From Gammaproteobacteria bacterium (GTDB lineage Bacteria > Pseudomonadota > Gammaproteobacteria > Pseudomonadales > Azotimanducaceae): 45,811 nt of DNA. A program made the position numbers and the translations under genes. The notes under the pieces are model-generated. The model had not been told where the DNA came from. It did no database searches and saw nothing but the letters and a program-made list of their open reading frames with translations. The stretch lies in assembly GCA_012269545.1 (NCBI GenBank), contig JAAXKB010000035.1, positions 1 through 45,811 on the forward strand, written 5' to 3'. This document shows, piece by piece, positions 1 to 8,142 of the stretch (the stretch's first letter is position 1; each line of letters opens with the position of its first letter).

Positions 1-10
1 TGATGGAGTA

Positions 11-499
11 CTATCGTCGGCAGCGAGATGCGTGATTAAGGGCGAAGGCCAAGGCCGACATGCCACCCATGGAGGCGCCTACCACCGTGTGCAGTTGGTC
101 AATACCCAAGGAGTCGAGGACGTGGGAAGCACTGTTGGCAATATCCTCTACGGTCAGTACCGGGAAAGTCAGGCGGTAGGGCTGCTGTGTCGCTGGGTCA
201 ATACTGGCTGCGCCAGTACTGCCAAAACAGCTGCCCAAGGAATTGACGCAAACGATAAAGTAACGATCAGTGTCCAATGGTTTCCCGGAACCGATCATGT
301 CCTCCCACCAGCCGGTCGAGGGGTCTTTTTCCGACGATGCAGCATGAGCGGAGGGGGACAAGCCGGTAAAGATCAGGATGGCGTTGTCCGCGGCAGGCGT
401 CAGTGTGCCCCAGGTTTCGAAGGCCACGGTAGGCGACATAAGATGGCCGCGCTTCATCTCGAAACGCCCCTCGATGGTCAGATATTTAACTGCTTTCAC
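11..499 (-). CDS. metX: Homoserine O-acyltransferase (MetX-like), N-terminal part, frame ends at window edge
   Basis: An alpha/beta-hydrolase-fold acyltransferase that would activate homoserine for methionine synthesis in the cytoplasm. The N-terminal half matches the family: FETWGTL near residue 27, NSLGSCFGSTG at 86-96 and the nucleophile elbow GASMGG at 141-146 (Ser143). Start is GTG at 499 with GGGGAG six bases upstream. The reading frame closes with TAG at 11-13 after 162 residues, while the family is about 350 residues with catalytic Asp and His in the missing half. The other frame beyond the break reads hydrophobic (T-I-V-L-H), as expected for the strand after the nucleophile helix, so a one-base frameshift is likely. 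Only ten bases remain, so pseudogene, sequencing error and true truncation cannot be separated. Acetyl versus succinyl donor cannot be told. Confidence 0.75.
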   Translation of the reverse strand: MKAVKYLTIEGRFEMKRGHLMSPTVAFETWGTLTPAADNAILIFTGLSPSAHAASSEKDPSTGWWEDMIGSGKPLDTDRYFIVCVNSLGSCFGSTGAASIDPATQQPYRLTFPVLTVEDIANSASHVLDSLGIDQLHTVVGASMGGMSALAFALNHASRCRR

Positions 500-592
500 G
501 CGTGCTCCCCAGTGAGGCCTGAACAGTATGAGATCGACTCGCCAAGGTCCAGTGGAGGACGGCTCTAAGGTTAGAACCGCTGGTGATTAGGC

Positions 593-886
593 CTACTGAG
601 GGTGTTCGCCCGTTACCGAGAAGGTTTCAGAAATCTGCTCCGCAGTCATCAGAATGTTGTCAATCTGATTCAGTGCAACCTCATCAAAGGAGATTCCCAG
701 AAAAGCGGTTGTCGAGAGCTCGATGAACAGTTCCAGCAGTTGCTCTTCCGAGGCGACAGCGTTCAGATCAACAAAGAGTTTTGTGAAAAAACCGGAGGCC
801 GCCATCTGATCTGTACTGTTCAAATGCATGAGCAGGTCTTCAAATTTAGGCGTCAGGTCACGTTTGACGGATTCGATTGCGTTCAT
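593..886 (-). CDS. Small hypothetical helical protein
   Basis: A 97-residue protein I do not recognise. It has no signal peptide, no cysteine motif and no membrane segment; the sequence looks largely alpha-helical and acidic (for example EEQLLELFIEL near residues 50-60). The frame extends upstream to 964, but the stretch before Met at 884-886 is basic and low in acidic residues, unlike the rest, so I take ATG at 886. The ribosome site is poor: a GAGGG lies about 20 bases upstream. It shares the minus strand with the metX-like gene about 95 bases downstream. Confidence 0.5.
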   Translation of the reverse strand: MNAIESVKRDLTPKFEDLLMHLNSTDQMAASGFFTKLFVDLNAVASEEQLLELFIELSTTAFLGISFDEVALNQIDNILMTAEQISETFSVTGEHPQ

Positions 887-991
887 CGCGCAACAATGCA
901 GGCGCCCTCGTGAAGGTCCCGTGAACTTGAGCGAAGATTTGTTTACCCGAGCTTGACCTAGCATCTGACAGGCTAAGTACAGAGGAATGTG

Positions 992-1438
992 ATGAAAACA
1001 GTTTTTGGTTTGGTCAACAAAATCGTCGTCTTTTTATCGGAGACGCCACTGCATATGCTGTTCAGCCATCAGGTGATGGTGCTGCGTTTTCTTGGCCGTC
1101 GCACGGGTCGACGTTATGCCATACCCGTCAGCTATTACCGTGATGAAATGACTGGCATGGTCACCTGCATGACGGATGCGTCAGGTGTCTGGTGGAAGAA
1201 CCTGCTGAGCGAGGACGCTATCGAGATTACAGTGAAAGGGACGCGTCGAGCTGTCTCGGTTGGGGTGGAAGCCGCTGATCAGCAAAAGATCAGCCGCGCA
1301 TTGGACGGTTTTTGCCGTCGCAGTCGCGTCAGTGCGTTCTTCGCAGGTGTTTCAATGGTCCAAGGAGAACCCAACGCCAGTGATCTTGCGCATGCCGCGC
1401 AAAAGCATGTCCTGATCGAACTGAGCGAGGACGGCTAG
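992..1438 (+). CDS. Nitroreductase/deazaflavin-type split-barrel protein
   Basis: A 148-residue protein resembling the flavin- or F420-binding split-barrel family annotated as nitroreductase/deazaflavin-dependent oxidoreductase. The diagnostic stretch is LRFLGRRTGRRYAIPVSYYR near residues 31-50, comparable to the family's 'T.GR.SG..R..PL.Y' strand, followed by a WWKNLL motif near residue 67 ('W..NL'). A role in cofactor-dependent reduction of small molecules is inferred. ATG at 992 follows AGAGGA at 981-986; a GTG at 989 is an alternative start one codon earlier. The upstream minus-strand gene is divergent and the next gene is convergent, so it is probably monocistronic. Confidence 0.6.
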   Translation: MKTVFGLVNKIVVFLSETPLHMLFSHQVMVLRFLGRRTGRRYAIPVSYYRDEMTGMVTCMTDASGVWWKNLLSEDAIEITVKGTRRAVSVGVEAADQQKISRALDGFCRRSRVSAFFAGVSMVQGEPNASDLAHAAQKHVLIELSEDG

Positions 1439-1445
1439 AGGAAAC

Positions 1446-1775
1446 TCACCCCTCCATCAGTACTTGGCAGACTCGGACTTCTGCGTAATCGTCCCGCCAT
1501 TCGAGGCGCTCAAGGAATTGTTCACGGGTATACCCGCCGAAATTTTCCTGCATGTACTCTTGCACCGCCTTGGCGAAGATTTCTAATCCTTCGAGCACAG
1601 TAGGCGCTACGATTCGGATCTCGATATCGAAGGGTTCGATGGGCAGTTCATCACTGTCGTAACCCCAGATATCATTCATGCGGTAAGCAATAGGGTCTAC
1701 CGGCCGCATCTGCAAGGTATCGATGGCGACGTGTCCACCAGCAGAGGGCTCAAAGTGCCATGGAGCGTGTTGCAT
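1446..1775 (-). CDS. Hypothetical protein, 109 aa
   Basis: Unrecognised acidic cytoplasmic protein with no signal peptide or membrane segment. Visible features are a central run IEPFDIEIRIVAPTVLEG (a probable beta strand entering a helix) and a C-terminal Trp/Asp/Glu-rich segment LERLEWRDDYAEVRVC. Start ATG at 1775 has AGG about 7 bases upstream. It is convergent with the split-barrel gene, whose stop is only 7 bases away, so the two may share a termination region. The coding frame is open throughout with typical codon use, which supports a real gene; function unknown. Confidence 0.55.
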   Translation of the reverse strand: MQHAPWHFEPSAGGHVAIDTLQMRPVDPIAYRMNDIWGYDSDELPIEPFDIEIRIVAPTVLEGLEIFAKAVQEYMQENFGGYTREQFLERLEWRDDYAEVRVCQVLMEG

Positions 1776-1956
1776 AACGTACCTGCCTTATTCAGTCGGC
1801 TGCTTGCTAGAGATGCAACGCTACCGATCAGGCACAGTTTTGTCTCATTGATGGGGCGCCATCTCGTGGACAAAGTCTCGACTCGGTTTGGAATGGTCGG
1901 CTTCAGAGGCCATCGTTCCGGCGAAACGTTAAGTCCGGATCAGCGATAGGAAGTCG

Positions 1957-3294
1957 ATGGAGCAGATGACATTGGGCAACGCGCAAAGCGATGCCGGTTG
2001 GGAGGGGCCGCAGAGTGACAGCTGGCCCCCGGTGCCGTCTCGGGCGGCCGGTCTGGAGCGCCTAGCGGCCTTCCTTGCCAAAGGCGGCAGACTGTATCAG
2101 ACCCATCGCAATACTGATCGAGGCGAGGGGCGGCACAGTCACGTATCAGCGTTGTCGCCCTACTTGCGGCATCGGATGATTTGCGAGACCGAGGTTCTCG
2201 AGCAAATTCTCGATCAGCACAGCGCAAACGATGCCTTCAAATTTATTCAGGAAGTCTTTTGGCGCTCCTATTGGAAAGGGTGGTTAGAGCACCGCAGCTT
2301 GCTTTGGCCATCACATCAGCGCCAATTGCCGAGATGCGTTGAGTATTTACAAGCAAACTCACGCTGCTTTGATGATTATCAGCGCGCGATTGCGGGTGAA
2401 ACGTCGATCGCGATCTTCAACGAATGGTGTGACGAGCTAAAACGGACGGGATACCTGCACAACCACGCCCGAATGTGGTTTGCGTCAATTTGGGTGTTTA
2501 CCTTGCGCTTGCCTTGGGAACTGGGGGCGGACTTTTTTGTGCGTCATTTGCTTGATGGAGACCCCGCAAGCAATACCTTGGGCTGGCGCTGGGTCGCCGG
2601 CCTGCACACGGCGGGCAAGACCTATCTGGCGACGCCGAAAAACATACGAGCTTGCGCTGCCGAGCGTTTGGCGGGGCGAAGTGATCACGAGCTCGGACTC
2701 AACCAACTGGCGTCGGCAACCTTCAGTGTTACCGATCACCTGCCTGCCAATGCGCTGCAAAGGACTGAAATCCCCTGGCCCGCACCAGAAGAAAAAGGCT
2801 GTTCAGACTATCGCGGTAACCATGGCCGGACCGCTGTGTTGGTTACTGAGGAAGATCTTACATGGCTGCCATCGTCAGCGCCGGACGGTGTTGTCGTGCT
2901 GTCGCCATCGCCCCGAAGCGCACTGCAGGCATGCAGCGGCGTTGTGGGGAATTTTGTAAACGCGGCGCTGGATGATGCAAGGCAGCGAATGGCAATGCAG
3001 TGGAAGCACGGGCCTGTCCTCACAGCACCGAACACGCTAGACGATGAAGCTCTGCTTGACTGGCTGGTTGAACAGCGGATGGACGAAGTTGTTTGCGCTT
3101 ATTTGCCCATGGGCCCGACACGTATTCGAGTGGAACGGCTGTGCGAGCGACTGGCCTCCAAGGGCATTGGCCTGCGTATTCAAATGCGGGACTACGATCG
3201 GTTTGTATGGCCTCATGCAAGCAAGGGTTTTTTCCAGTTGGGTAAGCGCATTCCGGAATTTTTGGACGTCATGCGCTTGCACGAAAAGTCCTGA
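1957..3294 (+). CDS. Photolyase/cryptochrome-family protein with FAD domain first
   Basis: A 445-residue flavoprotein of the DNA photolyase/cryptochrome superfamily. The FAD-binding helical domain occupies about residues 45-235: SALSPYLRHRMI (64-75), WRSYWKGWLEHR (102-113), NHARMWFASIW (169-179), DGDPASNTLGWRW (200-212) and ATPKNI (225-230) correspond to the FAD and substrate-pocket motifs of photolyases. The usual N-terminal Rossmann-like antenna domain is absent. Instead residues about 290-440 look like that domain placed at the C-terminus: a strand TAVLV (292-296), DDEALLDWLVEQRMDEVVCA, RIRVERLCERLASKGIGLRI and a tail KGFFQLGKRIPEFL reminiscent of 'G..Y.VFTPF'. Light-dependent repair or signalling is inferred; the antenna cofactor is unknown. 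ATG at 1957 has AGGAAG just upstream; ATG at 1966 is an alternative with better spacing. Confidence 0.8.
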   Translation: MEQMTLGNAQSDAGWEGPQSDSWPPVPSRAAGLERLAAFLAKGGRLYQTHRNTDRGEGRHSHVSALSPYLRHRMICETEVLEQILDQHSANDAFKFIQEVFWRSYWKGWLEHRSLLWPSHQRQLPRCVEYLQANSRCFDDYQRAIAGETSIAIFNEWCDELKRTGYLHNHARMWFASIWVFTLRLPWELGADFFVRHLLDGDPASNTLGWRWVAGLHTAGKTYLATPKNIRACAAERLAGRSDHELGLNQLASATFSVTDHLPANALQRTEIPWPAPEEKGCSDYRGNHGRTAVLVTEEDLTWLPSSAPDGVVVLSPSPRSALQACSGVVGNFVNAALDDARQRMAMQWKHGPVLTAPNTLDDEALLDWLVEQRMDEVVCAYLPMGPTRIRVERLCERLASKGIGLRIQMRDYDRFVWPHASKGFFQLGKRIPEFLDVMRLHEKS

Positions 3295-3427
3295 GTAGCC
3301 GGTATCGTCGAAATTACCGCGGGAAAGGCATTACGTTTGAAAGGATCGCGGGTAATTGTTGGCAACGCGATGCAGTAGACTAGGGGCCGGAAACTGAAGT
3401 CGACAGGGAACCTGAGGGAGGGTTTTG

Positions 3428-5086
3428 ATGGCTATAGGAATTAACCGGCGCCGATTGCTGCAAGCCATGGGGCTGAGTGCTTTGGCAACGCGGGGCTATG
3501 CGAAACAAGGCAGTGCTGCAGCGTACTTTACGCATAATGTGGCAAGTGGGGACCCGCTCTCCGATCGGGTGATGTTGTGGACCCGAGTGATACCGGAAAA
3601 CGAAAATACAGCGTTGAATGTGCGCTGGCAGGTCGCGCAGGATCGCGCATTCAGGCAGATCGTTGCTGCGGGAGAAGCAACGTCCCGGGCGGAGCAAGAC
3701 TATATTGTCAAAGTCGATGCGACCGGTCTGGCCCCGGGCACCCCATATTTTTATCGTTTCGACACCCTCGGTGTGACCAGTGAGACAGGACAGACCAAGA
3801 CACTGCCCGCAGGCCCGGTGGCATCCTTCCGGTTGGGTGTGGCGTCGTGCTCAAACTACCCTCAGGGCTTCTTCAACGCTTACCGGCACATGAGCGAAAC
3901 CGACTTGGATGTGGTTCTGCATTTGGGTGATTACATCTATGAATATCCAGAGGCAGGCTATGCCAACGATTACGCTCGTAACGTGCTGAAGCGCAATGTG
4001 GTTCCAGAGCACGAAACCCTCGCTCTGGAAGATTACCGGATGCGTTACGGACTCTATCGCTCGGACCCGGACCTTCAGGCTGTTCACCAGCGTCATCCGT
4101 TCATTTGTGTGTGGGACGATCACGAGTTGGCGAACAACACCTGGAGAGACGGTGCAGAAAACCACAACGAGGGGGAGGGCGATTTCTATCAGCGAATGCG
4201 GGCAGCCCGCCAAGCCTATGACGAGTGGATGCCCATTCGAACGCACTCAAGCGGTAACCAAGGACCGATCTATCGCAGCTTTGCGATCGGGGATTTGGCC
4301 GATCTGCTCATGCTGGATACACGACTTGAAGGCCGCGACCGGGGTCTGGAATACGCCAATGACATGGAATACCGGCCGCAGACCAATGCCGATGAGCCTC
4401 GCAAGCCGGATGTGGAGGCCTTTAGGGCCAAGCTGCACGACCCATCCCGCACGCTGCTGGGAGACCGGCAGGAGCGTTGGCTGGCTGACGAGATCGAGCG
4501 CAGTACGGGTCGTGGAGCCACATGGCAGGTGTTGGGACAGCAGGTGCTGATAGGCAACGTCGGCATTCCGAAAATCCAAGAGTCGGCGCTCGCCAAAAGC
4601 GATATGTCCGAACAACGCAAAAAATACACCGCGTTTCTGCAGGCACTGGGTGCTCAAGGTCTGCCGCTGAATTTGGATGCTTGGGACGGTTATCCCGCAA
4701 ATCGTGATCGCATGGCGCAACTGCTCGCAGATGCGAATGCCAACACCGTTGCCTTAGCCGGGGATACTCATAACGCTTGGGCATTTAATTTGGCAGACAG
4801 TAAACAGCGGGCTTTTGGCGTCGAAGTGGGCACACCGGGAATAACCAGCCCGGGCATGGAGAATTACCTGCCGGTGCCGGCAGACGAGTTGGCGCAAGCG
4901 TTTAAAGACGCCAGTCCAGAGCTGGTCGACATAGATACATCCCGCCGTGGATGGTCAGAGGTGACGTTGACGCCGCAGGCGATGCGAAATCAATGGCACT
5001 TCGTCTCGACGGTTCTCGATCGGCGCTTTACGGTGCAGAGCTCACCTGAGTTGGTCTGCCTCGCCGGTGCACGCAGATTTAGCTAG
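3428..5086 (+). CDS. phoD: Alkaline phosphatase D-like phosphodiesterase/phosphatase (PhoD), Tat-exported
   Basis: A 552-residue metallophosphoesterase of the PhoD family, releasing phosphate from phosphodiesters or monoesters in the periplasm. It begins with a twin-arginine signal (NRRRLLQAMGLSALA, residues 6-20), then the PhoD N-terminal domain (HNVASGDPLSDRVMLWTRV, 36-54) and the catalytic domain: GVASCSNYPQG (137-147), HLGDYIYEY (165-173, Asp168 as metal ligand), WDDHELANN (229-237) and AGDTHNAW near residue 440. These are the Ca/Fe-binding positions known in PhoD. Start ATG at 3428 follows GAGGGAGGG at 3414-3422; a TTG at 3425 is in frame but less likely. The length is normal. It converges on the nitroreductase gene. 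Confidence 0.9.
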   Translation: MAIGINRRRLLQAMGLSALATRGYAKQGSAAAYFTHNVASGDPLSDRVMLWTRVIPENENTALNVRWQVAQDRAFRQIVAAGEATSRAEQDYIVKVDATGLAPGTPYFYRFDTLGVTSETGQTKTLPAGPVASFRLGVASCSNYPQGFFNAYRHMSETDLDVVLHLGDYIYEYPEAGYANDYARNVLKRNVVPEHETLALEDYRMRYGLYRSDPDLQAVHQRHPFICVWDDHELANNTWRDGAENHNEGEGDFYQRMRAARQAYDEWMPIRTHSSGNQGPIYRSFAIGDLADLLMLDTRLEGRDRGLEYANDMEYRPQTNADEPRKPDVEAFRAKLHDPSRTLLGDRQERWLADEIERSTGRGATWQVLGQQVLIGNVGIPKIQESALAKSDMSEQRKKYTAFLQALGAQGLPLNLDAWDGYPANRDRMAQLLADANANTVALAGDTHNAWAFNLADSKQRAFGVEVGTPGITSPGMENYLPVPADELAQAFKDASPELVDIDTSRRGWSEVTLTPQAMRNQWHFVSTVLDRRFTVQSSPELVCLAGARRFS

Positions 5087-5134
5087 TTTGGGACTGCTGG
5101 GTGAGCCGCAGCCTCGCGGCCCCGCCTTAACCAG

Positions 5135-5788
5135 TCAGGCCCATTTTACCCAAGAATCCAGCGGCATGCGGTCGGCAACCAATTGATTGACCGGTGCGTC
5201 AGGATCTCGCTGGCCGATGGCCATACCGCAAAAAAGCATGAGGTTGTCCGGAGTCTGAAGAAAGGATGTTACGGCCTGCGGGCGGGTGGCCCACGCTTCT
5301 TGCGCGCAGGTGTCTAGGCCCGCTTCTTGTGCCAGTAGCATAAAGGTCTGCAAGAACATGCCTAAATCCGACCACTGAGGCTGGCCCATGGTTTTGTCGA
5401 TGAGACAGAAAAAAGCAGCCGGGGCGCCAAAGAACTCGAAGTTGCGCGCCAGATGCTTGAAGCGGCCGGCTTTGTCCTCTCTTGGGATGCCCAACAAGCC
5501 GTACATATCTTCGCCGACTTTGAAACGGCTGTCCCGATACGGCGAGGGCAGGTCCTTCGGGTAGATTTCGTAGGCGGGCTCTTCTCGCGGATTTTGCTGG
5601 GCAAGATGCTGCTGAAAGTCTTGCATGCGCGAGCCGTTCAAGACCTGAACGTGCCAAGGCTGCACGTTGCCGCCGGACGGTGCTCTGGCAGATTTTTCCA
5701 GCAGCTCGCGCAACAGGGTGTCGCTGACAGGAGTATCAAGAAATGCTCGGATCGAGCGCCGAGATGCAACAGCCTCGGTTACGTTCAT
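5135..5788 (-). CDS. Nitroreductase family protein
   Basis: A 217-residue FMN-dependent NAD(P)H oxidoreductase of the nitroreductase fold. The N-terminal SRRSIRAFLDTPV (FMN phosphate-binding RRS/R motif, residues 9-21) and RAPSGGNVQPWHV (35-47) are diagnostic, and the C-terminal half has the usual GLDTCAQEAW (about 157-166). Enzymes of this family reduce nitro groups, quinones, enones or flavins; the substrate here is unknown. Start ATG at 5788 follows AAGGTAGG. It is about 40% shorter in spacing than an operon partner would be from any gene; the selenoprotein gene upstream ends 59 bases before it on the same strand, so co-transcription is possible. Confidence 0.9.
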   Translation of the reverse strand: MNVTEAVASRRSIRAFLDTPVSDTLLRELLEKSARAPSGGNVQPWHVQVLNGSRMQDFQQHLAQQNPREEPAYEIYPKDLPSPYRDSRFKVGEDMYGLLGIPREDKAGRFKHLARNFEFFGAPAAFFCLIDKTMGQPQWSDLGMFLQTFMLLAQEAGLDTCAQEAWATRPQAVTSFLQTPDNLMLFCGMAIGQRDPDAPVNQLVADRMPLDSWVKWA

Positions 5789-5847
5789 AGTCGCCTACCT
5801 TGAATTGGACAGTGACCGGCCAAAAGGTCGGTCACTGATGCGTTGCG

Positions 5848-6189
5848 CTATGTTAGCGCGTCGGAGTATGTGTCTTCGTTGAAGCCCACAATGATGTGTT
5901 TGCCAACCACTGCGGTGGGTGCTCGAAGATTCCCTGTGCTGCCAAGCATGGCATCCAACGCCTCTTCAGACGCTTTGCTGCCGCCGGCAAATTCGGTCAC
6001 TTTCTTACCCTTTGAAACCACCATGGTTTTCGCCTTGGCTAACAGCGCAGCAGCGTCTTCACGTTGCAACTTTCTGCTTGCCGGAATGGTTTCGCTGATC
6101 TCGATCTTACTTGCTTCCAAAAACTTGGATGCTCGGGTACAGCTGGTTCATCCTCCGCGGAAGTAATACCAATCGACTTTTTTACTCAT
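5848..6189 (-). CDS. ArsC-family selenoprotein (UxxC), TGA read as selenocysteine
   Basis: A 113-residue thioredoxin-fold protein of the arsenate-reductase (ArsC)-like group. ATG at 6187-6189 lies about 7 bases after AGGGGA. Reading through the in-frame TGA at 6148-6150 as Sec gives R-G-G-U-T-S-C-T-R-A, a U14-x-x-C17 redox motif in the ArsC/glutaredoxin active-site position, preceded by a strand VDWYYF. The remainder is collinear with the family: E-I-S-E-T, then K-A-K-T-M-V-V-S-K-G-K-K-V and a C-terminal GNLRAPTAVVG with the cis-Pro expected of the fold, then IIVGFN. A bacterial-type SECIS hairpin starts 15 bases after TGA. ArsC-like selenoproteins are known from marine metagenomes. Function is inferred as thiol or selenol reductase; arsenate reduction is not shown. 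If the TGA were a stop, only a headless 90-residue frame from TTG at 6120 would remain. Confidence 0.87.
6113..6132 (-). promoter_or_regulatory. Putative bacterial SECIS element for the ArsC-like selenoprotein
   Basis: Within the coding mRNA, just after the Sec TGA, the sequence folds as GC-A-TCCAA, loop GTTT, TTGGA-A-GC. This gives five pairs, an A·A mismatch and two further pairs. The loop starts with G followed by U and begins 24 bases after the TGA, inside the 16-37 base window and loop rule known for bacterial SECIS hairpins bound by SelB. Confidence 0.75.
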
Positions 6190-6403
6190 CAATTTTTCCC
6201 CTGTTGTGGTGCCGCAAACCGGCAGTAACTGATCGCGTGAGAAATCATTATAGAGACAGGCTGCACTGGATTGCCACGGGTTCTGGTTGCAAGAAACACG
6301 GTCGGCGCTGCGGGGCGGTGGCCCTAGTGGGCGGTTAGACGATAGGCTATCGTCTCAGATGACGCATTAGCTCAATTTCACTATTTTTTCTGGGAGAGAC
6401 CTC

Positions 6404-7480
6404 ATGGCGCCAATTCCAAGGGGCAGTACGGTGGCAGTGACCGGCGCAGCCGGTTTTATCGGTGGTTGGGTTGTTCGCGGCTTACTGGACAAGGGCTATC
6501 GGGTGAGAGCCTGTGTGCGAGATGCCAACGATTCGAACAAAACCGATTTTCTGCGCCAGATGCCGGGTTATGCGTCGGGGCGGCTGACCTTGCATTCGGC
6601 CAACCTCGACGAGGCCGGTTGCTTTGATGACATTTTTACCGGCTGTCAGGGCATTTGCCACGTTTCCCACGTAAGCACCTATGACGATCCTGAGTACATG
6701 CGTGGCGTATGCGAACATGTGATCGCCAGTATCAACAATTCGGGAACGGTGAACCGGGTGGTCGTCACATCCAGCATCGCTGCCATCATTTCCGAGGCCG
6801 ATTTGCAGGAACTGGTGCGACGCCCGGTGTTTTATGAGGACCGTTATCCTGATGAAGAGAGCCCAAAGCGCACCACCGAGCGTGGCCAAGGCTACTCGAT
6901 GGGTAAGGTGGAACTCGAGCGGCTGTTCACCGACGCAGCCGAGGCTCATGGGGGCTGGGACTGCATTCGCATTTGCCCGGCGGATAACGTCGGTCCGATT
7001 CTCTCAGCGCATCAGAAAGACATGGGGCCCTGGCAGCACAACATTGAAATGATGTTGCTCGGCAAGTATTACCAAAACGGTGCTTACCGGCCCTGGATGA
7101 CAGTCGATGTGCGTGACGATGCCGAATGTCATATCCGGCTGCTGGAAAACGTCAACGTGCAAAATGGCGAGCGTTACATTGCGTGGTCTACGGAGACGCG
7201 CAATGTGGAAGATGTTTGCGCGTCCATTGATCGTCTGCTGCCGGAGCTTGGACATGCAACGCCAGAGGTCACGGATAATTTTCCAGAGCGTATTCAGGCG
7301 AGAGAACAAGAGATGCGCGCCATCTGGGCCCAGTGTGAATTGCGCAACGACAGAATTTGCTCGGTCACCGGCGCAACGTTCCGCCCGTTGGACGAGTCCA
7401 TTCGGGACTGCGTTGAATCGTTGCTGTCGGTGGCCAAGGTGCAGCCGGTGCTGCGCGAAGGCTTCGAATCTGCGCGATAA
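6404..7480 (+). CDS. NAD(P)-dependent epimerase/dehydratase-like extended SDR
   Basis: A 358-residue extended short-chain dehydrogenase similar in layout to dihydroflavonol-4-reductase/3-beta-HSD-type enzymes. The Rossmann motif TGAAGFIGG is at 13-21 with the cofactor-binding VRACVRD at 34-40, the VVTSSIAA strand at 120-127 supplies catalytic Ser, and Y164-S-M-G-K168 is the YxxxK pair. Basic residues after the second strand favour NADPH. It would oxidise or reduce a hydroxyl/carbonyl group on an unknown substrate. Start ATG at 6404 has GGGAGAG about 7 bases before. The DUF427 gene follows 28 bases downstream and is probably co-transcribed; the selenoprotein gene diverges 214 bases upstream. 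Confidence 0.85.
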   Translation: MAPIPRGSTVAVTGAAGFIGGWVVRGLLDKGYRVRACVRDANDSNKTDFLRQMPGYASGRLTLHSANLDEAGCFDDIFTGCQGICHVSHVSTYDDPEYMRGVCEHVIASINNSGTVNRVVVTSSIAAIISEADLQELVRRPVFYEDRYPDEESPKRTTERGQGYSMGKVELERLFTDAAEAHGGWDCIRICPADNVGPILSAHQKDMGPWQHNIEMMLLGKYYQNGAYRPWMTVDVRDDAECHIRLLENVNVQNGERYIAWSTETRNVEDVCASIDRLLPELGHATPEVTDNFPERIQAREQEMRAIWAQCELRNDRICSVTGATFRPLDESIRDCVESLLSVAKVQPVLREGFESAR

Positions 7481-7508
7481 CCTCCCATTTTTTTACAGGA
7501 ACGTGCAA

Positions 7509-8033
7509 ATGACAGACAAACCCAACACCTTCGGCTGGCAGCATACCGGCCAAAAGCGGCCGGATTTTGCGCTGGAACCCGGGCCCGGTGAGGAGTCGGT
7601 TTGGGACTATCCGCGCCCGCCAGCCATTGTTGACGATTCACGTGACGTGCAGGTGTTTGCCGCCGACGGCACCTTGGTCGCGGCCTGCAACAACAGTAAG
7701 CGCGTGCTAGAAACCGCCAGTCCGCCAACGTTTTATTTGCCACCCGATGCGCTCAACGTGCCGCTGGAGGCGGTAGACGGAACCTCGTACTGCGAATGGA
7801 AAGGGCAGGCGGAGTATTTTCAATATCAGGGCCATCGTCTGGCGTGGCGCTACCCGAAACCCACGCAGGCCTTTGCAGAAGTGGCTGGCTGGTATTCTTT
7901 TTATCCGGCGGAATGCCGCTGCTTGGTTGCGGGTCAGACCGTGCGAGCCCAAGCGGGTGGTTTTTATGGCGGGTGGGTGACGGATGAGATCGTCGGTCCG
8001 TATAAAGGCGAGCCGGGTCGCTCGGATTGGTAG
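7509..8033 (+). CDS. DUF427 domain protein
   Basis: A 174-residue protein with the DUF427 beta-rich fold: VQVFAADGTLVAACNNSKRV near residues 46-65, then TFYLPPDAL and DGTSYCEWKGQAEYF (about 94-108), where the family has 'TYCPWKGEA.Y'. DUF427 proteins have no firmly known function. ATG at 7509 is chosen because an AGGAA lies 8 bases upstream, and because the open frame before it overlaps the SDR gene out of frame and is low-complexity basic sequence. It ends just before a hairpin at 8059-8080, making this SDR-DUF427 pair a compact operon. Confidence 0.85.
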   Translation: MTDKPNTFGWQHTGQKRPDFALEPGPGEESVWDYPRPPAIVDDSRDVQVFAADGTLVAACNNSKRVLETASPPTFYLPPDALNVPLEAVDGTSYCEWKGQAEYFQYQGHRLAWRYPKPTQAFAEVAGWYSFYPAECRCLVAGQTVRAQAGGFYGGWVTDEIVGPYKGEPGRSDW

Positions 8034-8058
8034 GGACCGGCTTCCTAGGGTGAAAAAG

Positions 8059-8080
8059 AAGCGGCAGGCGATTGCCGCTT
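8059..8080 (+). terminator. Hairpin downstream of the DUF427 gene
   Basis: AAGCGGCA (8059-8066), loop GGCGAT and TGCCGCTT (8073-8080) form an eight-pair perfect stem 25 bases after the DUF427 stop. There is no T-run after it on the plus strand, but an A-rich run precedes it. It probably ends the SDR-DUF427 transcript. Confidence 0.5.
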
Positions 8081-8142
8081 GGATGGACCCTCGTCAGTAA
8101 TATCGGCTAAACTTGGCACCTCTTTAGCCGTGTTCGCCAATT

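Noticed and set aside
5848-6120. A 90-residue protein starting at TTG 6120
   Set aside because: It would lack the redox motif and any ribosome site; the upstream ATG with read-through of TGA gives a complete family member.
7107-7508. N-terminal extension of the DUF427 frame
   Set aside because: It overlaps the SDR gene in another frame and is basic, Cys/Arg-rich shadow sequence; ATG at 7509 has its own ribosome site.
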